Shown here one piece after another: positions 25,206 to 35,100 of a stretch of 64,000 nt of DNA (within the stretch, counting starts at the first letter, position 1; every line of letters starts with the position of its first letter). Origin of the DNA: Allochromatium humboldtianum (GTDB taxonomy: Bacteria; Pseudomonadota; Gammaproteobacteria; Chromatiales; Chromatiaceae); contig NZ_JABZEO010000006.1 of assembly GCF_013385175.1 (NCBI RefSeq), positions 186,001-250,000 of the forward strand. Direction: 5' to 3'. The notes under the pieces were generated by a model. It was given only the letters and a program-made list of their open reading frames with translations, ran no database searches and had not been told where the DNA came from. The translations under genes and the position numbers were made by a program.

Positions 25206-27260
25206 CTACTCTACTCCCAATGCTTTGAACACCGCATCGATCGGATCGGCGTAGAAGGACGTCTGAAATTTCGCGAACAGCTCCCCCGGAATGGTCGGAA
25301 TATCGACGACACTCGCCATGGGGAGCAAAAGGCGTTTGGCGCCGGCATCGAATGCCGCTTGCAAGCATCCGGCTAAGTTTTCGACCGGAATGACGTTTCC
25401 GCCGAGACTCATGTCACCCAGCACCACCATCTGCCCTTGCAGCGGTTTCTGCAACACGCCGGAGCACAGGGCCACGAAGCTCGCCAGTGTCATCGCCTTG
25501 GTTGGTCCGGTCAGGTGCAGTTCGACGGTATGCAGGTGATAGTCGTGCTCACCGGCCTTGGCCAGCCCGCTGACGCGGCTGAGATTGGCCTTGAAGTAAT
25601 CGAAGGCGACCTTGACCGCCTCTTTCGCCATCGGGCTCGATCCCAAGCCTGAAACATTCAGTTTGCCGTTTCCCGCCGTGGTCTGCGTCTCCAGTCGATA
25701 GAGTCCCAAATGCCCGCTGCTGCCGGTTGCAACGGTATGCAGTACCCCGGGGTTCAGCGGTCCTTCAGGGATGAGCCTGTCCCCGCCCTGCTCGGGCACG
25801 CTGACGAACCGCTCCTCGCGCGTCTCCTGGTCGAAATAGGAGAAATGCACGTCGTAGAATTCCATGCCGCCGATCTTCTTGAGCTGTTCCTTGACCCGAC
25901 GCCGAGACTCCAGCGCATAGTCCAGACACCGTCGCACCGCCTCTTTGTCGAAGTCTCCCTGCGGGTAGAGTAGTTTGAGCAACCCCGAGACCGTGCGGCG
26001 CACCGCGATGGTGTCGCGTTGGTTGAGGTGACTGCCGAGCTTGAAGAAGCGATCGATGGCGTCGGAGAAATTGCGCTTGCGCATCTCGCGCATGAACTCG
26101 GCCAGATAATCGGTGATGAGGCCGTATTGGTTGGTGAAGAATTCGGGGCGCATCTTCGGGACTTCCCAGCCGGGGATATAAGCATGGAAGCGATCGAAGA
26201 AGGCGGCATCGATCATAGGGGTGGGAAAGGGCGCCAACAGATGACTGGTCTTGACCAGGGTGTCGACCGGCTGATTGATGTTGCCAACGAACACCAGGCT
26301 GGCGGCGGCCTGAACGGACTCGCGCCCACGGGCAAAGGAGCCGGAGGCCATGAAATCCTTCATGATCTGTACCCCGTCCCGATCCTTGAAGGCGATGCCC
26401 GCCACCTCATCGAACGCGACTAGATCCCAGAGTCCCACCAGTCCGACCGTGCGTCGTGCCATGTTGTAGAAGAGATTGGCGACCGTGGTCTGACCACCGG
26501 AAATCAGGATACTGTTGGGGCTGATCTCCTTGTAGAGATGGCTCTTGCCGGTTCCGCGCGGACCCAGCTCGCAACAGTTGTAGTTGTTCTCGACGAAGGG
26601 AACCATCCGCGCCAGCAGGTGCCATTTGACCCGCTCGCTGAGATTGGCCGGCTCCATGCCCGCCGAACGGCACAGGACATCGATCCATTGCGATTCCGAA
26701 AAGGCTTGGCGTCCCGCGAACAGGCCCTCCAGATCCATGTTGGGCATCTGGATTGGCTTAAGATCACCGACGGTGAAGGGCGAGCCTTTCCGTCCCTCTT
26801 CAAAGACATAGTGCAACGTGACGATGCACCAGATGCCGCCGACCAGCAGTTTCTCGAACTGCTGGACATAGCGTCCGGGGATCTCGGCATCCTTGACCCC
26901 CAGGTTCGACAGGAGCGCCTCGTAGACATCACGGCGTTCGTTGAGCCGCACCGTCACTTTGTCGATGACCTTATAGCTGCCGCGCTCGCGGATCTTCGAC
27001 TTGATCTTCTCGGCTTCGTCGGGCCGCACATAGTTCTCGGCCAGAATCGTCTTCACGGTCTCCAGCCCGTCGCGGATGATCTCCGCGTCGTCGGAGGCGC
27101 AATACATGCCGAGCAGGTACTCCAAGACATAGACGGGAACGTTGGCCCCTTCCTTGATGCGCTTGGTCAGATCCTTGCGGACGACCTTGCCGGCAAAATG
27201 GCGGTTGAGCAAGACGTCGAGGTCGACGTCGCGCGCCTCGGAAGTCGCATCAGAAGTCAT
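25206..27260 (-). CDS. brxL: BREX protein BrxL, Lon-like AAA protease
   Basis: A 684-residue protein of type 1 BREX. It contains an AAA module with Walker A GPRGTGKSHLYKEIS (about residue 240) and the sensor and arginine regions typical of BrxL, and a C-terminal Lon-like domain (HLHTVELHLTGPTKAMTLASF, then LGDMSLGGNVIPVENLAGC). In characterised systems BrxL forms barrel-shaped hexamer/dodecamer assemblies on DNA. Its start overlaps the pglZ stop by 11 bases, so translation is coupled. Length and motifs are normal. Confidence 0.95.
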   Translation of the reverse strand: MTSDATSEARDVDLDVLLNRHFAGKVVRKDLTKRIKEGANVPVYVLEYLLGMYCASDDAEIIRDGLETVKTILAENYVRPDEAEKIKSKIRERGSYKVIDKVTVRLNERRDVYEALLSNLGVKDAEIPGRYVQQFEKLLVGGIWCIVTLHYVFEEGRKGSPFTVGDLKPIQMPNMDLEGLFAGRQAFSESQWIDVLCRSAGMEPANLSERVKWHLLARMVPFVENNYNCCELGPRGTGKSHLYKEISPNSILISGGQTTVANLFYNMARRTVGLVGLWDLVAFDEVAGIAFKDRDGVQIMKDFMASGSFARGRESVQAAASLVFVGNINQPVDTLVKTSHLLAPFPTPMIDAAFFDRFHAYIPGWEVPKMRPEFFTNQYGLITDYLAEFMREMRKRNFSDAIDRFFKLGSHLNQRDTIAVRRTVSGLLKLLYPQGDFDKEAVRRCLDYALESRRRVKEQLKKIGGMEFYDVHFSYFDQETREERFVSVPEQGGDRLIPEGPLNPGVLHTVATGSSGHLGLYRLETQTTAGNGKLNVSGLGSSPMAKEAVKVAFDYFKANLSRVSGLAKAGEHDYHLHTVELHLTGPTKAMTLASFVALCSGVLQKPLQGQMVVLGDMSLGGNVIPVENLAGCLQAAFDAGAKRLLLPMASVVDIPTIPGELFAKFQTSFYADPIDAVFKALGVE

Positions 27261-29856
27261 TGCTGAAGGCCAGATCGATGGTTACGTCGAAGCGAGCCTC
27301 TTCCACACCGGTCTCGGCTTCGCGCAGAATCAGTTGATAGAGTTGTCGGCGATCGAACCGGCGTCCTTCCAGGGTCAGGCTCACTGTTTTCTTCCATTGA
27401 TTCATATCCGGCGAACGGCTGTCGAAGGTCAGCGTTTCGACATTGGTCACAGGCTCCTCGCCGGCATAGATCCCGATCCTGAGCGTCACCGGCTTGACCC
27501 GCTCACCCACGGGCTCGGTCTGAATGAGCTGGAACCGGTGACGATTGGTCGTCACCTTGAAGTTGTTGCCCAGGACGCTGACGCCGACGCTGCGGACCCG
27601 GGTCTTGACCGCCTTGCTCGTGTCCTTGACATGCTGCACCCGAATGACGGGAACCACGATTTCCTGAGGCATAGCGCCACCATGCACGAAGCGCGAGCCG
27701 CCGACGAAATGAAAACGGCTAGCCCCTTTCGGCACCCAGAACAGCAGATCGCCCCCCGCACCGGCGGTCATCGTCGTCGATCCGCAAAAGACGGCGTCAT
27801 GGTTGGGCAGATCGCGTCCAAGCAGATAGCGCTTCTTCGCCGTCAGGGTGCCGGGGGGTTGGTCGGCCAACCGCTGACGGTCGGTCTCAACCGGCGGCGT
27901 CTCCTGGAACAGAAACCCATGATCGGCGGTGATGAGCAGATGATTGCCATTGAGACTGTTGACGATCTTGCCGACCAGATCGCTCAACTCGTCGATCGCC
28001 TGACGCACGGCGGCAAAGGTCTGAGCCTCGGTCGCCGCTTTATCGCCGATGGCATCGATCCGATCGTGGTAGATGTAGACGACGCGATAGGGCTTGACGA
28101 AGGCGCGCCCCTCGTCCTTCTTCATCGCCATAAAGGTGTCGGCCTTAACCGCCACGCCCTGTACGGCGTCGAGGATCCGGCTACGCTGCTCCAGGGAGGC
28201 GCAGGGCCGACCGTCGATACGCAGAGCACCGTTGTCGGTGTAGTCGAGCGTCATATGCGGCAGCAGCGCGGCCATACCCAGCGCGGTATGGGACGGCAAT
28301 ACGCCGAGTTGCGCCGACAAGGCGGCGTCGAAACGATATCGGCCATTGAGCTGCTCGGTCAGCTCCTGAGCGACTTCATAGCGAAAGGCATCGCTGATGA
28401 TGACGAAGACGCGCCGATCCGGCCCTTTCGCCAGAATCGGAGCGACTTCCCGCGCATAGAAACGTTGCTGATTCGGCAGGTCGTCGAGTCGCCACTGGTT
28501 CAGAAGCCCGGCTTCCAGGTGCGTGTTCCAGGCCAGCGCCAGTTCCGTGATGAAGCCTTGCGCATAATACGACTCGACCCGCTGGCGCAGTGACTTGAGG
28601 ATGTCCCAATCGCGCGACTCCGCCGCGTCGGCCAGCTCGCAGAAGTGCCGATAACCCTGGTCGTATCGGTACAGCGTCTGGGTATAGGCCGTCAGTACGG
28701 CCTTGGCATCGGGGTAGGTCCAGCCGCCCAGCTGAGTCTGACGCAGGGCGAACAGATCCGCCGCCGTCGTCAGGGCACGATAGACCGCCGCGAGCGCTCG
28801 ACGCGGGGCGTGCGCCGTATCCGGTAATCCAGACGCCACCCAGTAGCCGTCCTGTCGCTGCGTGGCGATCGCTTGGATGGCATCAGGCTTGATCGTCTCC
28901 AGCGTCTCCAGCACCCGATCGCGCAGGCGACTGGCGATGAGTTTTTCGACCAGAAGGAAGGTCTTAACCTCGACCAGATCCTCGATGCTCGCTGCCGCCA
29001 GGTGCGGCTCTAGCTTGATCGCCTCGGCCACGGCGGCGGACAACGCCTCATAAGACGGGCTGCGGGCCAGGCTGTCGCGCCACTGAGCCAGACAGACCAC
29101 GGCATTGGCCGTCCCCTGGCGAGTGAGTGTCAGGTGTCTGAGACCCTCCGGTAGTATCCCTCGGTAGGCTTGCCCAAGATCCGACACCATAAGCCGGATC
29201 AGGAGTGTTTTGAGCGTCGGCGTCTCGCCGGTATCGCCAAAATATCCCGCCGCCAGGGTCCAGAAGGCGGCGGTCAGTTCATATTTTTCCAGCTCGGCCC
29301 AGGCCGGCGGTAAGGCCTCCAGGTTGGCGTCGGGAATCGCATCGAAGAGCGCGATCAGTAGGCTGAAGAATTCAGCTTGCTCCGATTTGAGCACAACGGC
29401 CATGAGCTTGCGGTCAAGATCGAGCGCGTCGTCATCGGGACCGACCAGTTTTTTCACGCGCTCCAGGCGCTCGCGATTGGCGAAGAAGCGGGCGCGCTCG
29501 GCCAGATGCGAACGCAGCGACAGCTGCACCAGTCCCAGTTCGGCCAGGAGCATCGAGGCGCGATCGGCGCGGAAGCTCGCGCTATAGAGACGCATGTCGA
29601 GCAGCCAGTCGTCGTCCGGATCGGGCGGTTCGCTGGGGGCATAAAGCAGATAACGGCCGGTGAGATCCTCCAACCCGAGGCGGACTTTGACCGCCAAGGC
29701 CGGCTCCTGGTCCAGCCGGAGCAGGGTGACGTCGTCCAGGTTCAACGCCGGCAGCGCGTCCTCGAATTCGCGTTCGGGATCGTGCCAGAAGACGATACGC
29801 TGACCTTCGTTGATGAACAGGCTACGGAGTGCCGTTTCGATGCGCTCAATCGACAT
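27250..29856 (-). CDS. pglZ: BREX type 1 phosphatase-domain protein PglZ
   Basis: An 868-residue protein with the alkaline-phosphatase-like PglZ domain in its C-terminal half. Metal-site elements are visible in VFVIISDAFRYEVAQEL (about residue 487), LPSHTALGMAALLPH and LLITADHGFLFQE (about residue 643). The N-terminal half (VFWHDPEREFEDALP start) is the usual helical part of the BREX-1 form. PglZ is essential for BREX defence and methylation. It is separated by 8 bases from the inserted TOPRIM-like gene upstream and overlaps brxL downstream, so the insertion did not break co-transcription. Confidence 0.95.
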   Translation of the reverse strand: MSIERIETALRSLFINEGQRIVFWHDPEREFEDALPALNLDDVTLLRLDQEPALAVKVRLGLEDLTGRYLLYAPSEPPDPDDDWLLDMRLYSASFRADRASMLLAELGLVQLSLRSHLAERARFFANRERLERVKKLVGPDDDALDLDRKLMAVVLKSEQAEFFSLLIALFDAIPDANLEALPPAWAELEKYELTAAFWTLAAGYFGDTGETPTLKTLLIRLMVSDLGQAYRGILPEGLRHLTLTRQGTANAVVCLAQWRDSLARSPSYEALSAAVAEAIKLEPHLAAASIEDLVEVKTFLLVEKLIASRLRDRVLETLETIKPDAIQAIATQRQDGYWVASGLPDTAHAPRRALAAVYRALTTAADLFALRQTQLGGWTYPDAKAVLTAYTQTLYRYDQGYRHFCELADAAESRDWDILKSLRQRVESYYAQGFITELALAWNTHLEAGLLNQWRLDDLPNQQRFYAREVAPILAKGPDRRVFVIISDAFRYEVAQELTEQLNGRYRFDAALSAQLGVLPSHTALGMAALLPHMTLDYTDNGALRIDGRPCASLEQRSRILDAVQGVAVKADTFMAMKKDEGRAFVKPYRVVYIYHDRIDAIGDKAATEAQTFAAVRQAIDELSDLVGKIVNSLNGNHLLITADHGFLFQETPPVETDRQRLADQPPGTLTAKKRYLLGRDLPNHDAVFCGSTTMTAGAGGDLLFWVPKGASRFHFVGGSRFVHGGAMPQEIVVPVIRVQHVKDTSKAVKTRVRSVGVSVLGNNFKVTTNRHRFQLIQTEPVGERVKPVTLRIGIYAGEEPVTNVETLTFDSRSPDMNQWKKTVSLTLEGRRFDRRQLYQLILREAETGVEEARFDVTIDLAFSNDF

Positions 29857-29864
29857 GGGTTAGA

Positions 29865-30632
29865 TCAGTCCAATTCATCGAAGCAACCAGACGCCGACGG
29901 ATCATCGCCTGATGTCTCCGGTTCCGTGAGCACCGCTTGGAGCCGACGGCGGAACTTGACGAAGCTCGACATCTCGATTCTGGCGGCATTCACTTGACCA
30001 GTGCGCACCAGTTCGGCAAGTCGGGCCGCAGTTGGCGGTGCACCCAACGCCGCTTCCAATTGGGCTTTGAGCGGTTCTAGTCCGGCGTCGTTTCCGGATG
30101 CTTGCTCGATGGGGTCGCAGTGCTGGTACGGCTGGAACGACTTGAGGGCGCAAAGCAACCAAGCCTCGGACTTGGGATTGGGGATCATGGGGACACCGAC
30201 CGTACAGCCTTCATACGCGAAGCCGTGACACATGGAGTCCCATTTGTCGCGCCAGACCCCGCGCCCAGCCGACTGCGTACCGTCGCCATCCCGGAAGAGT
30301 ATCGGGATAACGGGTTGCTCCCAGCGCTTGGCCAGCTCGGCGGCAATCTGCGCCAGTCCGCGCGCATTGCGGAAGTAGTAGGCCGTTTCTTTGCCACGGC
30401 GTCGCCCTGGTAAAGAGGCCGGCTTCAGTTTTTTCGAGACTTCGGACAGTCGCTGCTTTGAAACACAGAACATCAACTCGGCATCGATGAACGGATAGCC
30501 TTCCGAGGTTTCGGCGATCTGATCCACCAGCCAGGCCATGGGACCGGCCTCGAAGGCCTCGCCCGTGACGGGGTCGGTGCCCGTGCATCGCCCCATGTCG
30601 GTTGGACCCTCACCGCTGACGAGGATCAGCAT
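29865..30632 (-). CDS. TOPRIM-like protein paired with AAA ATPase
   Basis: A 255-residue protein. The N-terminus MLILVSGEGPTDMG carries the Glu of a TOPRIM-type motif (Glu8), and LFRDGDGTQ near residue 114 the D-x-D motif, so it may be a metal-dependent nuclease. The order resembles DUF4276-type proteins (from memory). It overlaps the upstream AAA ATPase gene by 23 bases. ATPase plus TOPRIM pairs occur in OLD, PARIS and related defence modules, but this is not a recognisable PARIS AriB. The pair sits inside the BREX operon between pglX and pglZ, a place where extra defence genes are often found. Confidence 0.7.
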   Translation of the reverse strand: MLILVSGEGPTDMGRCTGTDPVTGEAFEAGPMAWLVDQIAETSEGYPFIDAELMFCVSKQRLSEVSKKLKPASLPGRRRGKETAYYFRNARGLAQIAAELAKRWEQPVIPILFRDGDGTQSAGRGVWRDKWDSMCHGFAYEGCTVGVPMIPNPKSEAWLLCALKSFQPYQHCDPIEQASGNDAGLEPLKAQLEAALGAPPTAARLAELVRTGQVNAARIEMSSFVKFRRRLQAVLTEPETSGDDPSASGCFDELD

Positions 30633-31857
30633 TCGGCCTCTCCATGTTGCTGGCGCGCATAGCGTCGATTTCTTCGGGCAGGCGCGACAGGTGCGTATCC
30701 ACGAAGGCTTCGCCCGGCCCCATGACTTCGAGCTTGGCGGCCAGCGAGGGGATCGAGAAGAAGGGCACCGCCCGCGTGAAGCCCTCCGGCGTCTTGTAGA
30801 GGTATTGCACGCCCGCGCGCGCCACGGAGTCGTCCAGATAGTTCAGGATCATTGGGCTATGCGTCGTGACCAGGATCTGCTGGTGCGCGTTGACCAGCAC
30901 ATCGAGCAGGAATTCGACCAGTTCCGGGTTGATGCCGTTTTCGATTTCATCGAACAGCAGAAACTGATGATCGGTCAGGATCTCGGCCAGGATCGCCATC
31001 AGGCGCAGCATTCCGTCGTTGATATGACGGGCCTCGGTGTAGAGGGCTTTGTCACCGAACTGTTCGCGAATCCCCAATTCTTTCCAGCCGGCGCGTAGCG
31101 AGCGGGTCACGAATTGCTCCAAATGGGGATAGGCGCTCTTCAGTTGACTCCCCAGGGTCAGTCGCTGCTCATCCGACAGCTCGGAGAGGAAGGCCGAGAG
31201 GCGTTCTCCGCCCATTCCCAGTTCGCCTTGGCTTTGGACGGCCCGCTTGCGCAGAAGCTGAGGCGCGAGCAGGTCGAGTGAGGCGGTTTGTTGAAGAAAG
31301 CGTTTCAGCGGCAGCAGTGGCTTGGGTAGAACCTCATCCTTGAGCTGAGACAGGATCGAGCCTTCATATTCAAATGCAATCTTGGTACGCGCGGCCGTTG
31401 TTCCAGCGTGAACGACATCACCGAACCAGTAATGCCCATCAGCGACCGAAAGCAGTGTTTTGCCATTGAGCTTCACGGTCTCCTGTGTGCAGCGCAGGAG
31501 TGAGCGGTTGAAGCTACAGTCCCAGGAAAAATCTCCATCGGCGCCCGACAGCTCAATGCCCAGCTTGAGGTTGCTCTTGCCGCTCAGCTTCGAGTTGAGG
31601 TCTCCCGGTTTCCATTGACGTTGCTCCAGCCATTGCGAGACATTGCCTTTGAACAGTCTGGAGATGAAATCGATCGCTTGCAGCACAGTCGATTTCCCGG
31701 AGCCGTTCAGCCCGATCAGGCAGGTGAACGCGGCCAGCGATAGCTGGAAGTCCACCAATGATTTGAAGTTATCGACATAGATGGACCTTAGGCGGATGGA
31801 CGAAACAGAATGCTCTGCCTCGGCAGCTTGCACGGATACTTGCTCGTTAACCGTCAT
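30610..31857 (-). CDS. AAA ATPase of the OLD/ABC-like class
   Basis: A 415-residue ATPase with Walker A GLNGSGKSTVLQ (residues 49-60), a short signature region, Walker B FLLFDEIENGINPELVEF (about residue 299) and the H-loop ILVTTHSPMILNYL. This is the RecF/OLD-like AAA_21 arrangement with a reduced coiled-coil insertion. The downstream TOPRIM-like partner overlaps it. The two likely form one sensor-effector complex that is regulated with, but not part of, BREX. Start at 31857 has no strong ribosome binding site. Confidence 0.85.
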   Translation of the reverse strand: MTVNEQVSVQAAEAEHSVSSIRLRSIYVDNFKSLVDFQLSLAAFTCLIGLNGSGKSTVLQAIDFISRLFKGNVSQWLEQRQWKPGDLNSKLSGKSNLKLGIELSGADGDFSWDCSFNRSLLRCTQETVKLNGKTLLSVADGHYWFGDVVHAGTTAARTKIAFEYEGSILSQLKDEVLPKPLLPLKRFLQQTASLDLLAPQLLRKRAVQSQGELGMGGERLSAFLSELSDEQRLTLGSQLKSAYPHLEQFVTRSLRAGWKELGIREQFGDKALYTEARHINDGMLRLMAILAEILTDHQFLLFDEIENGINPELVEFLLDVLVNAHQQILVTTHSPMILNYLDDSVARAGVQYLYKTPEGFTRAVPFFSIPSLAAKLEVMGPGEAFVDTHLSRLPEEIDAMRASNMERPNADPRQR

Positions 31858-31964
31858 TCGCTCAGCATCCCAATAAAAAGGTCGGCATATCGCGCAATAC
31901 TCTCATGGCATGTCATCCTCAAAACCCTTGAGGTGCTCATCGTTTTCGATCCACACGGTCAGCT

Positions 31965-32144
31965 TCAGCTAGCGGTTCCCGGTGTCCGACGAAGAGGTTT
32001 GTGGAGTTGGTCACTGACAGTCTTTTTTGTTGCCGGCTTCAGCCCCTGCTTGAATGCTATGAATCCCGTGAAATTGAGGGCTTCGCGTGCCAATTCGTGC
32101 GGTAGTGTTCGAGCTTCCTGGTAGATCTGTTCAGCGATAGTCAT
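31965..32144 (-). CDS. DUF2281-like small protein, probably decayed antitoxin
   Basis: A 59-residue frame beginning MTIAEQIYQEARTLPHELA and continuing EALNFTGFIAFKQG, which is the typical start of DUF2281 antitoxin-like proteins (I-A-E-Q-I then L-P then L-x-F-x-x-F). After residue 35 it runs into unrelated sequence and stops. In another frame, 31903-31968 reads KLTVWIENDEHLKGFEDDMP and stop, which looks like the tail of a real small protein. The gene has therefore probably suffered frameshifts. It fills most of the 310-base gap between pglX and the AAA ATPase gene. No toxin partner is visible. Confidence 0.5.
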   Translation of the reverse strand: MTIAEQIYQEARTLPHELAREALNFTGFIAFKQGLKPATKKTVSDQLHKPLRRTPGTAS

Positions 32145-32167
32145 GGTTGCAAGGCTCCGTGTTGGCC

Positions 32168-35100
32168 TCAGTCGCTGGTCTGGCCCGTGACGGTCTTCAC
32201 TTCGGCCAGCAGGTCGCCGAATTTGCCGTAGTTGACCTTGACGCCGTCGTCGAGGTCGAGGCGGATACGTTGGTCGGCGGCGTGGCGAAGCTTTTCGTCG
32301 TACTGGCGCAGTTCGTCGAGTTGACGGGTGAGCAGGTCGCGTTCCTTTTGCAGTCGTTTGGTCTGGGCCGAGGTCGCGGCGGCGGCGATGTCGTCAGCCA
32401 GGCGATCGATGCGGGCGGTCAGTTTACTTTGCAGCGGGACGACGTATTCCATGCGCAGGCGGGCCAGGGTGCCTTCGTGGTAGCGATGCAGGTAGACAAG
32501 GCACTGGAAGGCTTTGAGTTTGCCGCTGCTGAAGCACCAGTAGATGGGGCGGCGTTTGTAGGTCTGGAGATGGTGTTTGAAGAAGCCGTCGCTGAGGTAG
32601 CGGCGGAGGGTGTCACGGCTGGTTTCGTCTTTTTTGGGCGACAGGTTGGCGGCGAGGAAGCTCAGGTTGTCTTCGAGGTGGGCTCTGTCCCAGGCGACGG
32701 CGATGAATTCGACGAGGCGGTGGGCGGCGTCGTTGTCGAACCAGTCGAGTTCGGTGATGGGGAGGATGCCGTCGGCGTCGGCGGAGAAAGTGCGGTAGCG
32801 GTTGGGATCAAAGCCTTGGTTGCCGGCGTGGGCGTAGATTAGGCCGGGTTCGTCAAGGCTGTAGCGGCCCATCATGCAGCCGATGGCGTAGGAGACCAGT
32901 TCGCGCATGGTGTCTTCGCGGAAGCGGGTTTCCAGTTCTTCGGGAAAGCCGTGTTCGACCGACCATTCATCATTGGTCAGCTTCTTGCCGTAGCGATAGG
33001 CGGGGTTCACCGTCAGGGTGATTTGGTCGATTGGAACCTCGGGCGTCAGCTCGTCCTGTAGGCCGTAGGCGTCGATGAAGAGGCGGTTGTTTTCCTCTTC
33101 GAGGCGCTTCATTTCGGCGATGGTGGTGCGGTTTTGGGTGATCCAAGCGGTGTAGCTGGATTTTATATTAGGGTGAAATCCAGAAGAGCTCGTCAAGATA
33201 TGAACAGATTGAAATTTCCAGGAAACCTCAAGCAAATCCCAATCTAATCGAGCAATCGAAACAAGCTGAGATACGATTGGAGCAACAATTTTATGCTCAA
33301 CAAGAGCAGCAGGTAATGACCGAAAATTTCCAATACCAAAACTAAGAGTCGGATTAAGTGCCTCACACAGCACTGCCGTGAGACGTGAGTTACATAATGC
33401 AACTATTTGCTCAAGCGTAGTATCTCCAGCCTGGAATACGCACATTCCCTTATAATTACTTGTGAAGCCAAGCGGAAACAGGCGAAACGATATAATATCT
33501 GATGTAATCTCAGACCAAGATGCAAATGGCTTAAAATAATTTCCATAATCATGAACAACAAAATTTGGATCACCATTGAGATAGTCGTATTTATTAATCA
33601 CCAATGCTTTTATGCGCGACCCATTATCTTCCCAATCAACGATATAGTCATGGTTACCCCACCATTTTCGGAAGCCACCACCTTTGTTATGCGGAAACCA
33701 TCGACGACCAGAAGCTTGAGCAGCCTCACTATCAGTTGCATTCCACATCACAGAATCGTAAGCCACTTCGTGCCAAAATCGCAGAAAACGATTGTTGTCT
33801 GTAGTGCATATTCCAGCTTGAGATTCGCAAACATCTCCCAACAATTTATTTGAACTAAAAAGCTTGAGAATTTTTTCGCTAATCCAATATACAAAAGGGA
33901 GACCTGGAAGCTTTTCAAATGCGGTGGTTTTCGTGCAGTAGTACCAGCCACACGCAGGATTTCTTATCGCTTCAATTGCTTTAACCGATTGCAGTTCCGC
34001 ACCATAAAAATCCGAGAGCCTGATAAATGAAGCTTCATAAGAATTGGTCCTACATGCTTTAACTACAAACGTGCAAATTGGCACAAAAGCCGAATCAAAA
34101 AACGAGTGGTATTCAGGCTGAATAAGAGACCGAAGAGTATACGACCCAAGAATAATTTCCCGCAAATAACTATATGATTTTAAAAACATTAAGGTAAATG
34201 GCGTCATCAATCCAACAAAACCTGATAATTTCGAAAACTGCAAAAATCGCGTTGCTGACGCAGCAAACAAATCAGAGTTTGATCCAGGGAATTTTTGCTT
34301 CATGAATTTTTTCAGCTGGGCGTTCATTCCTTTATTACCCATATACGGTGGATTTGTCACCACCGCATCATATCGCTTCGCCAACAACTCCGCCTGCTGC
34401 ACCAGCGGCCGCAATCGGCGCAACGCCTCCACCACGAACAGATCCTGACTCTCCACCTCGCACCGCCGCCGCAACTCCGGCAGCTTTTCCGCTAGCGCCT
34501 CCGGCACCTGAATCAGGGAACCAAAGGTCTTCGCCTCGGCAAAGGTCTCGATCAACACCGCCAGCGTCGCCCGCAACGCCTCCGCCTCACTCGATGCCCG
34601 CCCCGTCTCCACCTCTCCCAGACTCAGTTGCGGCAACGTATCGGGAAAGAGATCATCCCCAGCAACCCCCAACAACGGCGCGCGCCTCCCCTCCCCCGTC
34701 GCATCCAAACCGCCAACCGCTCCCAGAATCTGCGCCAGCTCGTCGGCCTCCAGCCCCTTGCTCTCCTGCAAGGCCATGACATCCAACGTTACCCTCCGCT
34801 CGAACAACCGCCGATCATCCGCCCGCGCTTTCATCATCAACGCAAACCCGGCCAACTGCGCCGCCCGCTCGTCGATATCCAACCCATACAGATTCCGCTC
34901 CAGAATCAACTGCGGAATCTCACGCAGCCGATAGCCACGCTCCAGATAGATCGCCTTGAACAGCTCATACGCCTCGACCAGGATGTGCCCGGATCCGCAG
35001 GCAGGATCGATCAGGGTCAGTTCTTCCGGATTGAGGCTTTCGGGGGTGATGGCCGCGATTTGCGCCTTGACTTCAGCGGTCTGCTCCGCCGGCTCAATGT

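Noticed and set aside
29865-31857. PARIS system
   Set aside because: ATPase plus TOPRIM-like pair is similar in kind, but the small protein does not look like AriB (DUF4435); left unnamed.
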